From Ceratotherium simum simum (lineage: Eukaryota > Chordata > Mammalia > Perissodactyla > Rhinocerotidae): a stretch of DNA of 64,000 bases. Location: the NCBI RefSeq assembly GCF_000283155.1, contig NW_004454178.1, positions 799,888 to 863,887 on the forward strand, in the 5' to 3' direction. A model generated the notes under the pieces. It ran no database searches. It was not told the origin of the DNA and saw nothing but the letters and a program-made list of their open reading frames with translations. Within the stretch, counting starts at the first letter, position 1; every line of letters begins with the position of its first letter. Positions 22,187 to 33,784 of the stretch are shown piece by piece. The position numbers and the translations under genes are program-made.

Positions 22187-24735
22187 TACAAAAGTGAATA
22201 AATAAGCTTGAAAGGAAAATACTTAGATAGAGATAACTGGACTTTTCTAAGAAACTGCATTTTTAAAATGCAGTATGACTTTTAGACAGTACTTATGGAA
22301 ATAGATTTATTCAAATTATATCTTTTGCATTAAACGTGTACAAGAGGACTTCATTATCCAACAATAAGTGGTATCAGAAAAGAGGACATTTAAAGTGAAT
22401 CTTCTTCGAACACAGATCAAATTTCATTAAAAACAGTGAAAAGAAGTGTGAGGCAATCTTTAGTTTGAGAAAATAAATTACATGTTATTAAATGTTTATT
22501 ATAACTGCATAGACATATTGCCTTTATAATCACAACTCTGTGCTAATTCTAAGAAAAATAAATCAGGTGTTGTTTGGGTTTTTTGAGAGTGATTTCCCCA
22601 CAGATTTTACTAGAGAACAATTCAACATCCTTTATGTCACATTTGACTTTTTCAGCATGCTCCTTAAAGAGGCTGTTTTTGTAAAAAATTCAAGAGCTTA
22701 ATCAATTTTTTCTAGTTTATAATTATTGTAACATACAAATAACTATCTGCTAAAGGGAATAGTGTGTCCTCATCCTTGTGGATTTTCCCTTTTTCACTGG
22801 GAAACTGGTCTAACCATATCAGATATTCATTTTTCCATGATCTGTCTGTTACTTGAACATTTCTCCAACATTGCCTTCATGCTCTTTAAGAAATTCTGCA
22901 TCTTTTGCACGACTTGCAATTTTAGTTTGCAGTGGAATGGTATCAAATTTGTGTTGTGTGGTCAGATATTATCTTCAGACAGTTGTCTGGGAATTGATTA
23001 AAGAGCAAAGACCTTGACTTTTTGATAAGGGATAGAAGCTAGTGTTAACGAGGGGCTAGATGGATGTTCAAGTGGATGCTCGTTTACACATCGTCAGTTT
23101 ATTAGTGACCTGTGTTCATGTTATGATGGGAAAACCCAGTAGAAAGGAAATTTTCCAAATTTGTAAAATGGAGTTCCTCACTTAAATCATATATCAAGCC
23201 TTTTCTTTAAGAAAGCATCCATTAGGTTGACACCACCTCCGAGGACCATTAGTCATAAATTGTTCAGTCTTTTTGATTTCTAACTCTTTCAGAAAATTAC
23301 TTGAAGACTGTTTCTAAATATATGTCCATGTAAAAATTTAGGTAAAAATATAAAATATAAATAAAAATATATGTAAAAATAAAAATATGTATGTAAAATT
23401 ATAAAAGAAATGGAGAGCTGCTGGGTATAACTACACATATTTAGTTTTCAGGCACAGTAAAAGGACAGGTCTTCCTCTTGGTGTTAACATATGGAGAAAG
23501 AATAAGGAAATTGGTGTTAAAACATATAGTAGATTCACTTTGTGGACCCAGTTGAATCAGAAACTAGTTAGCGTCTGTGTCTATGAAGTTGGGCATATAG
23601 AGAAGCTTTAGAAAAATCTGTACAAATCTCTTCTTTTGGTTTGATGACATCATTTTGAATGTAATAAATAACGGTGGCATTTGATTGTTGACGTCATATC
23701 TCTGAGTCATTTGCTTTTGCATCTATGAGGCTCTTTTTCCTTTTTGGAGCTAACTGCATAGTTAAATTGTCATTCAAAGAAATAATAACAACAGCAGAAA
23801 GTCAAATGCTAACTCAAGTGACATGTGGTAAAGAAGGTCTGATATTTGTATTTTACGAGGACTTCACAGTAAACTTACAGCATTAATGATATTAAATATA
23901 TTATTTGCTGTTGTGTTCCTGTTAAGTTCCAGCAGAAATATTTATTAATCTGAAATGTATTTTGAGATTGTTTTATTTTGAATGATCAGAAAAACCAATA
24001 CCATCTGCCGGTTAGTATAATAAAACACTAGCAAAACTCATACGTTCACTAACACTTCTTATGTTTCGCCATTATATCCAGGGTACATTTCCAAGGAGAT
24101 GGCATTCTACTTTTAAACAGAATTGGGAACTATATAACCATTGGATTCAATTTGACATTTAAAGGATTTTCAAAAGTTGAAGGATGTTCTGAATATGTAA
24201 TGTTTTTTTCTTGTAGTATCTTAAGAGATATATACTTCAGCACAGGGAAAGACACCTGTTCCACTGACTAAAGCGAATCAGTGAGGAGATAATATAAAAT
24301 TTGATCCCAGGGCCAGTCCATAGGAACAGATTGTGAAGTGCGGTCAGTTATTCCCTCTCTTTGCATGACCTTCAGTGTACGACCCTGTCGCTGCCTTTCC
24401 CCACTGCCTGTGCACGTCGCTGGATCTTGACCAGTTTGGTGCCTTTTACTCCAGAATCTCCATTCGGAAAGTTCCAGGCTCAGAGCTTACTGCTCAAACC
24501 TGCTTCTGTTTCTGGCTACCCTCTCTTCATTCCCTTTGCTCCAGCTCCTCTAAATGCCGGCTGCACTTATCACTCATTTCTTATCTGTCTCATTCTCTTC
24601 TGAGCATTTTGCTAGATTTTTTTTTCACCCTACTACTAGCTAAAAATACTTTTTGGGAGATTTCCTGTGCTAATCTTATTAAACAATTGAATGGTTGTCC
24701 CTTAGCCTTCATGCTGAATGACTTGTCTCTGCCAT
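22187..24735. other. AT-rich single-copy DNA
   Basis: No repeat family or exon recognised. It contains the CRE/AP-1 pair listed separately and a low-complexity (ATAAAAAT)-like run at 23340-23400. The CT-rich part at 24350-24650 holds a 166-codon chance frame that continues into a MIR and the next L2. Confidence 0.45.
23689..23709. promoter_or_regulatory. Full CRE followed by AP-1 heptamer
   Basis: TGACGTCA (palindromic cAMP-response element, CREB/ATF) at 23689-23696 is followed six bases later by TGAGTCA (AP-1, FOS/JUN) at 23703-23709. A related half-palindrome, TGATGACATCA, lies about 45 bases upstream. CREB and AP-1 drive activity-dependent neuronal transcription and MAP2 is a neuronal gene, so an intronic enhancer is plausible. 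No conservation or chromatin evidence is available here. Confidence 0.35.
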
Positions 24736-24739
24736 ATCA

Positions 24740-24835
24740 AAGATGCAGTGGAAGGAATACTGAAAACTTGATTTCAGTCTTGATTCTGTCACCCACAGCT
24801 GTCTGTGAGACCTCAGACAAGTATAAAACATCAGA
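24740..24835 (+). repeat. MIR SINE fragment (sense)
   Basis: 'AGTGGAAGGAATACTGAAAAC' like, 'TTGATTTCAGTCTTGATTCT' and 'GTCACCCACAGCTGTCTGTG' with 'AGACCTCAGACAAGT' match the 5' and core part of MIR. Confidence 0.55.
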
Positions 24836-24879
24836 AGACTGTCAAAGATTAAATGCTATACACACACGTAAATAGATAG

Positions 24880-25620
24880 TGGCCACCCATTTCTCCTTGA
24901 AATCCCTTTTTCATTAGATTCTGCAAGGCTGACTTGTCTTGTTTCTTCATTGTTGTCTTTGCTAGCTTTTCCTGATTCTGCCACCCTACCCTTGGTCTCT
25001 CCCAAGACTATTGGTCTATCCAAAAATACTTCTTCCACAAATATTTGATGAGCTCATCCATTTCAATTCAAGGTTAATCTTCCTAAAACACAACCGATTA
25101 TATAATATCGTACCTAAAACCTCCAAGAACTCCCTGTTACTACAGAATGATATACGTTCTTCCAACTAGGATTGCAAGCTCTCTGTCATATGGCTGCCAC
25201 CTGTATTTCCATTTCCATCTCCCACAATTCCCCGTGTGCCAACCGTGTGTAGTTCTCGTTGCCCCATCCTCCTATACTTCTATTCTTTTACTTCTGCTTT
25301 CCCTAAATGTCTTCTTCTTCTGTCTCTCATCCCCTGCTTTCCTAAATCATGGGTAACTTTATAAAGCTCCTCTTAAATGCCATTCTCTCTAGAATAATTG
25401 AAATCCAACATCATCTTTCCTTTGACTCAGCATAGACCCTGATTTGTACTTTTTCTTCTGTGCTCTCACTCTGTGCTTTGTGTTATGGTTAATTACCATC
25501 CCAGATATGATTACATAAGCTCCTTGAAATCAGGGAGGATGTTTCATGCATTTTTTAACAGAGTCTGACTAGACAGGGTATAATTCAGTGTTTAATATAT
25601 AGTAACCAATGAAGAAATAG
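24880..25620 (+). repeat. LINE/L2 fragment (sense, diverged)
   Basis: A pyrimidine-rich L2-like run ends in 'GCTCCTTGAAATCAGGGAGG' and 'TTCAGTGTTTAATATATAGT', which are the L2 terminal blocks. The interior (25050-25450) is strongly diverged and only tentatively L2. Confidence 0.5.
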
Positions 25621-25792
25621 TCAGAAGGAATATTCTGAAAATTTTGTTCCATTAAAGGAAGATTTTACCATTGCATGGGTTTAAACCTCTTTGAAAACTT
25701 AAACTTCTAAAAAAAAGTTAATATTTACCAAATGAATTTAGATTTTAGTATTAAAACTGTGAATTAATTAACATAGCCACTGGGTCATTGAC

Positions 25793-26246
25793 TTTTTTTT
25801 TAAAATAATAGCTATGTTGAAATATAATTCACATATAAAAATTCACCCTTTTATATGATACAATTAGTGATTTTTAGTATTTTCACAGTTATGCAACCAT
25901 CTTCACTATCTAATTTTAGAGCATTTTCCTCACCCCTGAGAGAAACCCCACACCCATTAGCAGTCTCTACCTTTCCACCTTACATGTACCCTAGGCAACT
26001 GCTCTCTTAGTTTCTCTGTTTATGGATTTGCCTCTTCTTCTGGACATTTCATATAAATGAAGTAATACAGTATGTGGTCTTTTGTGAGAGGCTCCTTTCA
26101 CTCAGCATAGTATTTCCAGGGTTTATCCACGTTGTAGCAAGTATCAAAAAGTACTTCATCCCTTTTTATAACTGAATAATATTCCACCAAATGGGTATGC
26201 CACATTTTGTTAATCTATTCCTCAGTTGAGGGACTCTGGGTTGTTG
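25793..26246 (-). repeat. L1M 3' end (antisense)
   Basis: 'TGTTGAAATATAATTCACAT', 'CACAGTTATGCAACCATCTT', 'CACACCCATTAGCAGTCTCT', 'GGATTTGCCTCTTCTTCTGG', 'GACATTTCATATAAATGAAG' and 'ACTGAATAATATTCCACCAA' are consecutive reversed L1MA/L1MB 3' blocks. It is truncated before ORF2 proper. Confidence 0.85.
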
Positions 26247-26414
26247 AATCCCTGGTTTTTAAAACTGAAAGGGAACCCAGTGATCATTTACTCAGACACC
26301 CTCCTTTTATACCTATGAAACTGAAGCCCAAAGGTGTATTCCTAGACCCTTACCTAGTTATTGAGTTTCGTACTATATTACAGATGCTGGGTTGACACAA
26401 GATGATGCAAGCAT

Positions 26415-26900
26415 TCATTCATTCTTCCGTATAGTTAACAAATGGTCATGGAGCGCCAAGTCGTTATGGTCTGGGTAGCAAAAACACTTGTGATCCTTGT
26501 CCTTGTGTAGCTTCCAGTCTAGTGGGGAACAAGCTTTTAATCAAATAATCACATAAATACATGCAAAATTGGAACTATGATAAGGGCTATGAAGGAGAGA
26601 TTCAGAAATTGACCTTGTCAGGAAAGATAATTTAGCTGTGATCTATGAATAAGTAATGATTAAGTAGGCAAAGAGGGTGGAGAAGAGCATTCCAGGTGGA
26701 GCAAAAGCACATGCAAAGGCCATGTGGCTGTAGGAGCATGGCATGTGAGGGGGATTCCAGGAGGCCAGTGTAACAGGAGACCAGAGGGTGAGGGGAGTGT
26801 GGTGTCGACTGAGGCTGGAGAGATAAATAAGGCCAGGTAAGCAGAGTCTTCCAGGTCAAGGAAATGGTTTTAGTCTTTTTCCTAAGAGCATTGGGCTGTT
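26415..26900 (-). repeat. LINE/L2 3' region (antisense)
   Basis: 'CATTCATTCTTCCGTATAGT', 'CCTTGTGTAGCTTCCAGTCT', 'AATCAAATAATCACATAAAT', 'GAGCATTCCAGGTGGAGCAA', 'AAGCACATGCAAAGGCCATG' and 'GAGGCCAGTGTAACAGGAGA' is a continuous reversed L2 3' half. The 126-codon antisense frame at 26632-27012 is a chance frame through it. Confidence 0.75.
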
Positions 26901-27707
26901 GAAGTATTTTAATCCCAGTGGTAATACAACAAAAAGAAAATGTGCATTGCCGTACATTTCTCTCCCAGGGCTTAGATGTATTAAGAATGGTAAAACTTGC
27001 TGGATAATACATACCGATTTTGCCAAAATTTGTAGTAGAATCTGTGGAATTTAAGGTTTGTTTTTACTGAATTCCTTGTTATCCAAAGTAGAAACTTGTG
27101 TTATTTTTGCAGAATAAACAGCCTCCTTATTAGAATTCTCCAGTTCGGTTTTGTAAAGAACTATGCTTTCTAACCCTCCTACAGAATAAGCAATCACAGC
27201 TACTTGAGAAGTAACAAAAAGATACATAAAGGTCACATTTTTTCCCATTGCTCAATAACCACGGTTTAGACCCGTAAAATCTAAAGACTGCAGAAGTAGT
27301 TCTCTAAACTGCAGTGGTTAATACCTGAGTATTGAACCCCAGGTGCTTTTAACCTGAGGTCCGTTGGCTCCCAGGCTGTATTTGAATGGGACGCTGGAGG
27401 CTTTTGTACTAATAAGGGTTGTGCCTACATAGGCGTGAATCCGAAGCTTTCCTTAAATTTTATAAAGAGTCTATCACACACAGAAAGCTAAAAACCAGGG
27501 TTTTTTGAGAAGAGAAACAATCCATAAATTACTAGGAAAAAATATTCGGACTTATTTTGTATCACTTATAGAAGTTTGTCTATACAACAACAACAACATT
27601 AAGCTAACATCTTGAGAACAATATCATCGTTTTTTAAAAAATGATCTAGTGACAGTCAAAATCATCATGATTATATCGATAGAATTGATTAGGTATTCTA
27701 TAGCAGT
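26901..27707. other. Single-copy intronic DNA
   Basis: No family recognised. The piece at 27310-27390 has a weak MER5-like look (a run resembling 'CCAGGTGCTTTTAACCTGAG'), not enough to call. Confidence 0.4.
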
Positions 27708-27868
27708 TATTTCTAAAACTGTGATCCCCTGGGATCATATTGAGTCCTGTAGATTCCTGGATCCCTCCAGACCTCTACAGTCAGAATTCCCAGAATGGAA
27801 CCCAGGACTCTGAGTTTTTAACCAGGGTCCCAGGCGATTGTGTCATCACCCGTGTTTGGAAAGGGCTA
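27708..27868. mobile_element. MER5-type hAT-Charlie MITE
   Basis: 'TTATTTCTAAAACTGTGATC', 'CCAGAATGGAACCCAGGACT', 'CTGAGTTTTTAACCAGGGTC' and 'CCAGGCGATTGTGTCATCAC' follow a diverged MER5 in the opposite orientation to the copy at 5738. A GTTTGGAAAGG end approximates the terminal repeat. Confidence 0.6.
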
Positions 27869-27939
27869 TAGAACATAATAAATAGCAAGACTCTTTCTCT
27901 CTTCACTGTCTTGACAGACGGTCCCCACCCAGTTCACAG

Positions 27940-28165
27940 AGTTGTGTAATAATACTAGTACCATGGAACAAACACTCAACAGACATGAGCCCTGTATAAG
28001 GAGCATTCTCTAATTCCTCCCTTGTCCTTAAAATTGTTCCACAAGAAAGTAGATGTTATTATCCACAATTTATGGATGAAGAAGTTATGGCCCAATGAAA
28101 TTAAATAACTCGCCACATAGAGGGATGGCTGGCTCCAAAGCCTTTCTTTCCACTCTGTCAAGGAG
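27940..28165 (-). repeat. MIR SINE (antisense)
   Basis: 'TTATTATCCACAATTTATGG', 'ATGAAGAAGTTATGGCCCAA', 'TAACTCGCCACATAGAGGGA' and 'TGGCTCCAAAGCCTTTCTTT' are reversed MIR blocks. The 139-codon minus-strand frame at 27976-28395 overlaps it and is not called. Confidence 0.65.
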
Positions 28166-31100
28166 CCTCTTGCTGTAACCATTATGCTAGTTCCCCGCTG
28201 CAAGAAGTTTCCAGAAAAAAGAAAGTGAATAGAGTTACATACAAGTCTGACAGCCCCAGTCAGCATCCACTGAAAGCCCCAGTCATCAACAAAATCGCAG
28301 ATTGGGAATGAACCAAGTGTGACACCTGGGTCTCTCTTGCTGAGCACGACTGTCTGACACGTTTCTAAAAGGAGCTTCCAGAGGTGACACTTCACAGGCA
28401 GGAACAGTGTGAATGTGAGAAAATTGCTTCCAGTTGTTACAAATTAACAAGCAGAGAATATAAAGGGAAATCAAACATTACATTATATAAAGTGACCCTA
28501 AAACCTACCAGCATGTATCACTACCAAAAACAAAACAAAAAAAAATGAAAAAAAAGAAAAGAAAAAAGCTCTTTGTAACCCAATAAAGGAGCCAGAAGAC
28601 AGGCGTTTTTTTAATATATGAGCTCTTACAAGATTTTTGCCTAAGAGAGATGGCGCTGTGATATGTGTGTGCTGTAACACTTGAATTATGCTTCATTTCG
28701 TTTAACGCCTTCACTGGGCACTGATAATTGAAATTATTCAAATAAAAAAAATCTTGGCAATCATCTCCGTTTTATAAGCTTTTACTTGAAGAAAGTTTAA
28801 ACTTCTTTGCCAATATAATAATCAATTCTTGCAATTTTGACAGTGACAAAAAGCAAATTTTCTAGTTGTTATTCTAGTAGTAATTAAAAAACATGTTTGC
28901 ATTTCAGTTAAGTCATCAGATTAAGAAATTTAACGGGACTTTTAAGGAGGCTTTATTGCAATAACAATGATTTCTTTTAAAATATCTTCACAGATTATTT
29001 CTCTTTGGGGAAAAGGATTTTTAATTATTTGACTAATTATTTAAGAGAAATGGCTGTTCATTTGTATAATGCTCAAAACCAATTCTCTGGGAAAGCAGAA
29101 ACCAGAAATTTCCCGAGTCTGTTGTGACTCAGCTCCATATAAGGGCGCAAATTCTATTCCTTGTGGTCCCCACTGGAAACTGACTGTGCTATTCAATAGG
29201 CAGCTGTGGCAAGTAATTTGTTAAATGAATAAGAGAACTACTACTGGACATTTATATTTACGCCACACCTTAGAGACTGTTAGGAGGTGCAGTACCGCAT
29301 TTGAGACCGTGGGGAGGAGTGAGTGGTGGATGTCTGTGATAGTGCCTGGGCTCCTTTAAGGCGTAAACACATCGTATTAGAACAGGTTTCAAAGGGAGTC
29401 TTATTTAGGGACAGAGAAGCTTGCAACTATCTTCTGACAGTTAAAGGTCCTTACCTTTTGGTCTAGCAGCAGAGTTATATGTGCTTTCTTACAGTTTAGT
29501 TGAAATCTGTATTCCAGATTTTAGTGTTATTTTCAAGTTATGTCAGAATCTAGTGAGTCCTCGCCCCTTCATGTCTAAGCTCTACTGTAATGGCCGTCAG
29601 TGGATTTCTGGAGGCTAGTGGTAAGATTACTGTCCATTACACCAGGGTCTCGGACCCCGCTGCGGCCACCAGGAGATCTCCAGAGAACCAGTGAGAGGAG
29701 TTCAAGAGCTTGAAGCTGATGTGCTGTGCATGGACAAAACACGCTCTCAAGAACTGGATACAGCCACCCAAAATGTGAGGCAAAGAGGAAGTCACAGATG
29801 GCTTCCAGCCTCTTTTTGAACTGTTTTCTTTTTTCCTTTTCTTGAGGTGCTTGAGTTTTCTTTTAGCTGAGTGATGTTCAGTTCCACATTACGTTAGAAA
29901 ATAGGATGGATGTGAGATGGAAAAAGTAAAATCATAAATAAATTAAACGAAACCAAACCAAGCCAAACCACTGTACTGTAGGATCTGTACCCCTTCACTA
30001 AGAAGGTATTCTTACATCCTTAAAGTCAAAGCCCCTGCTACAGGTGAAATAATGCAAGGCTCTGGGTTTGGGGGCGCTCTCGGAGCATGCTGCTGGCCCT
30101 CAATGTTGGGAAGATCCTGGAGGGAGCGGGGTGGGCAGTGGGGGTGGGGGAGATTAGCCCTGCGCAGGGCGTTAGACCACTGTAAAACTCTAGGACTTCT
30201 GTACTGTCATTATTGGAGCCGTGATTTTAAAAGATCATACATTTTTTAAGTCTCAATAGTTCTGTTTAAAGACTGTTGACTCTTCATGGGCCTAGAGCAG
30301 CTCTAAAAACGATTCTCAGAGTACGAGTGAAACCCTACCTCTGAAGCAAACTTTTGTGCCAGAAAACACCAGAGGTGGCTGGTGTAGCCCCCCGGGAGCC
30401 CAGGGGAGCCCAGAGTTCCTTCGGAACAACAGTAATTAGAGCAGCTGGAATATTTGCAGCCTCACTGGCTCACTTGCTGGTTTTCTTAGCTTAGACTTGA
30501 ATCTTATATTCATATGTTTTTGTATAAATCAGACACATGTGGCTTGATTATAGATGTTAAGTGGCCACTAGGAGCTTTAGGTAAAAGCCTTTCATGAACA
30601 CACAACACGCAATGCTGTGGGTTCCCTGGGATCTGGCGACAGCTCTGCAGTCCTATCTCTCTGGGCCACTCCTCCTGTGTTGATGTCTGCCCTCCTCCTC
30701 CCTCCATTCCCACTGCCTGTCATCTCAGTGGTATCTATTTACTAGAATCTCAGCCAATTAAAGCATAATAATGGAACACCCTTCACAAAGGAGGGGAATT
30801 TCATGGCCACCGACAGAAGAATAGAAGAGGGGGAAAACATTTTAAAGAGCTCTCAGCATACGATCTGCCTCCTCCTTTGCTTCCTATTTATAGGGAGGCA
30901 AAGCCTTTTTTTTTTTTAACCAGCATCTTCTATGCCAAGTCCTCTCCTTTGTTTATTGAAACCTTAATGATATATCTTTGTGCGTCTTAATATTTCTCAG
31001 ATACTGATGGGAGAATCGTTATATCATGCACACATGAGTATTGTTATAGAATTTCCAGAACACCTGGGAATGCTAATATTGTGGATTCAGATATATTTCA

Positions 31101-31299
31101 AGGCTAGATTTTATTTTGATGTACCTTCTCAGCCAGTAAGTAATATTGTCACTCAATTAAGAAATCTTCACTTTTTAAAATGGGTTATTACTGGCAATTT
31201 CTTCAGTAATAAAATGTTGGCTGCCACTATTAAGAAAATAACTTGGGGAGGAAAAGAAGAGACTTCAGATTAGCCAACTTGTCCCCACCGCATTAATTA
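28166..31299. other. Long single-copy block
   Basis: About 3 kb without a recognised transposon, which is unusual next to its repeat-dense flanks. It contains an A-rich low-complexity run at 28527-28568, TAATTA-rich sequence near 29020-29040, and the AP-1/CArG composite listed separately. A CTCF-like string (GGCCACCAGGAGA) at about 29664 is only a partial match. No coding exon was recognised. Confidence 0.45.
29125..29144. promoter_or_regulatory. AP-1 and CArG (SRF) composite
   Basis: TGACTCA (AP-1) at 29125-29131 is followed three bases later by CCATATAAGG at 29135-29144, which fits CC(A/T)6GG, the serum-response-factor CArG box, exactly. AP-1 and SRF sites side by side are typical of immediate-early and activity-regulated control elements. 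It lies in a repeat-poor block of a neuronal gene's intron. Function is inferred. Confidence 0.35.
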
Positions 31300-31962
31300 A
31301 GTGATCACGCATTGCCTCTTGAACAATATGCAGCAGAAGATGAAGGACCCAAATCAGCTGGAGATCACTCGTAATTGCAGGCTCTTCCCCAGGACTGCAC
31401 CGAGCTGATGAAACACCTCTGCTTCCAGAGCTTCTAGCTCTTCAGGCTAAAACTAGATCTGCCAGAGTTCATTTTTCCGGTCAGGTGACTGCAGCACAGC
31501 ATTTGCCTCTCTCAGGGAGTCCTCTTCTCTAAATGCAACCTTTTCAGATTATCCAGCAGTCGGGAATGTCATCCTCAGAGCATGCAGACGCTCAGACAAA
31601 GAACACCGTCAGTTGATTCTGCCTGCTTTAGACCACAGCTGGAATCTGAGTGCTCACAATGCCCTCAGAAAGAGCCTGGCGCTCTGTCCCCGGGTTGAAT
31701 AAATGCCTCCTCGGTGCGATTTCTGTCTGCTGCTGCCGGTTGACAGATGGCTCCCAGCAGGTGAACTGGGGGCTGTTAGTGAATGAGCTGCTTTCTTTCT
31801 CCGGCACAATCCTTCTCAAAGGCGCTCTGTGTCTTAAGAACTTACAAAAGGCATTTGGCTGTAAAGCAAAACTGAAGAGAAGAGTTGAAGCTAAGACACC
31901 ATGTGTTGGCATGAACACTGCTCCAGTTAACTCCTCGTCTCTTCTCAAGGGTCTGCAGTAGT
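31300..31962. other. Repeat-free, E-box-containing segment
   Basis: Moderately GC-rich single-copy sequence with CAGCTG, CAGGTG and CAGATG E-boxes. Two long frames overlap on opposite strands (103 codons + at 31650-31961, 106 codons - at 31628-31948). Neither has a recognisable domain, and their mirror overlap suggests a local scarcity of stop codons rather than genes. A conserved non-coding element is possible. Confidence 0.35.
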
Positions 31963-32029
31963 GCTAAGTGGTGAGGAAACACTATTGGAAGACTGATGTT
32001 GACACCTTGCAATTTTCCACGATTGTCAA

Positions 32030-32205
32030 AGCATTTTTCTACAGATGATTTTATTTAATTTCTGCAGCGACTCTATAAGGGAAATCTCATTAATAATCTC
32101 CATTTTACTGATAACACTGAGGATCCTTAGAGTTAGAAGGTCCGCTGAGTATTCCATAGCCAGTAGGTGATAGGCCAGGGTTCCAACGAAGCTTCCATCT
32201 CCCAG
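32030..32205 (-). repeat. MIR-like SINE (antisense)
   Basis: 'TTTATTTAATTTCTGCAGCG', 'ATCTCCATTTTACTGATAAC', 'ACTGAGGATCCTTAGAG' and 'AGGCCAGGGTTCCAACGAAG' have reversed MIR order with high divergence. Confidence 0.55.
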
Positions 32206-32439
32206 GTTTGTGTTGTTTTTGTTTCAGAGATCTAACTTCATCAAATTCTAGTCAGCATGGTTAGGGAAATAAACTTGTTATCATTCTTTCATTCATTCAC
32301 CCTTGACTAATCACCCACTTTCAAATCAGGGAAACTGCAAGCCAGGGAAATAAGGAGATTTCATTGGTTGGAACAGAGGAGTTCATATACACAAAATTAA
32401 AGCATAGCACGCCTTTCCATTTTCTGCAGTGCATACCTC

Positions 32440-32660
32440 AATTTTTCATTCCTTTGATGAGTAGTTGTTGAGCAAGTCCTTGCTAGCAGACAGGGGATAT
32501 GGTAGCCAATGCAAAAGAAAATGGCCCCAGATGTTCCAGAGCTTACAGAAGAGCTGGGGTGGGGTGGGGCAGGCATGAGACAGATAGCGCAGGGTGCTGC
32601 TGGAGGTGCGGGGAAATAGGTAGTGGTAGGAGGGTGAACTGCTAATCCCTCTTGAGATGA
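32440..32660 (-). repeat. LINE/L2 3' fragment (antisense)
   Basis: 'GTAGTTGTTGAGCAAGTCCT', 'ACAGGGGATATGGTAGCCAA' and 'CCAGAGCTTACAGAAGAGCT' are reversed L2 terminal blocks. The following G-rich part (GGGGTGGGGTGGGGC) is a local expansion. Confidence 0.6.
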
Positions 32661-33784
32661 TTTGATGGTGTAGCAGCCTGACTTGAAGGGCATTGTATAC
32701 TCTCATATTGTTAATATTTTTGTCTGTTGGTGTTCATTTTGAATTCAAAATACTATGAAAAAAAGAATTCATGTATTTGGCAGAAACCGACGGCTTCTAG
32801 GATTGCAATAAAGCAGAAAAAAGGGTGGGGATGTGAATTTCTTTCCATTTCAAGGAGCCTTCATTAACACAAGGAATTCATAAGAACGCCGGGTGAGTGA
32901 TAGAAACAAGAACCGTACAGCAACAGACAGAGACGTTCCTGGAGGCCACTGGGGAGGCTTCACTGAGAAGAGAGCTTCCGTTCAAGGAGGAGTTGACAGA
33001 CCTAGAGGAGGGAAGGAAGGGAGTGGGGAGACAGAGAGGAAGAGAAGAAAAAGAGAAAGAAGAGGACTTTGCAGAAGGTGAGAAGAAAACTAAGAAGCTG
33101 GAATGAGAAGGGCAATTAATAGATCCACCAAGGAACTAGTCTGAGGAGATGTGAGGGTGTGTGATGGTAGGAAGCTGGGGATAAAGTTGACGAAGTAGAG
33201 GGTTGTCGCGGTGCAGAGGACCTTGAGGACTGGAACTGTAGTGTTTATCACTGACGAGAGAGTTCTGAACCTTGCGAGTGAGCTCAGTAACAGGCCTCCT
33301 GGCAGGTGAGTTCTGTGGTAGCCTCACTCTGTCCTCGCTGCCTCCCCTCCGTTTCTTCTCCTTGTACCACATGATCCTGCGGATCTGCAGTTACTTATTC
33401 TGCCGTTTTAAAAATGGTTAGTATTTGCATGGAAATTAGAAACAAATGAACAGATGGCTTTCTGTCAGGCAAAGAAGTGTGATTTCTTCAAATATATTCT
33501 GATTCTGAGCAGAAGACGGCAGTGTAATATATAAATGAAAACACTGACGTGTGTGCCCCCTGCTGCCCAGGGCTCTCTGGATTGTAGTGCCAGTTCATAT
33601 TTTATTTATAAAATGAAACATTCAAATGTTCTATGTTCAACAGAGTCAGCGTGTGTTCCCAATTTAGGAAAATAAGTTTTTAGCTGATACCACCAAGCAT
33701 TATTTCTTTTCAACCCTTTTCAACAAGGAAGGAATCGAAACGCGACCCTACAGTAACTGTTGGTCTTCTGGTCATGCCTATTTC
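32661..33784. other. Purine-rich single-copy stretch
   Basis: No repeat family identified. The part at 33007-33065 is almost pure A/G on the + strand. Several strings look like splice donors (GGTGAGTG near 32892, CAGGTGAG near 33304) but no matching exon can be defined. Frames of 62-78 codons there reflect the purine bias (Glu/Lys/Arg-rich). Confidence 0.4.

Noticed and set aside
24237..24257. Possible REST/NRSF site starting TTCAGCACAG
   Set aside because: Only the left half fits; the right half differs at several key positions.
24375..24875. 166-codon open frame on the + strand, among the longest outside the L1
   Set aside because: It runs through CT-rich sequence, a MIR fragment and up to the next L2; no domain or family pattern, Ser/Leu/Cys-rich as expected from base bias.
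27976..28395. 139-codon open frame on the minus strand
   Set aside because: Its C-terminal part lies in an antisense MIR, and no family resemblance is seen.
29660..29680. CTCF-like string GGCCACCAGGAGAT
   Set aside because: The downstream half of the CTCF consensus is missing.
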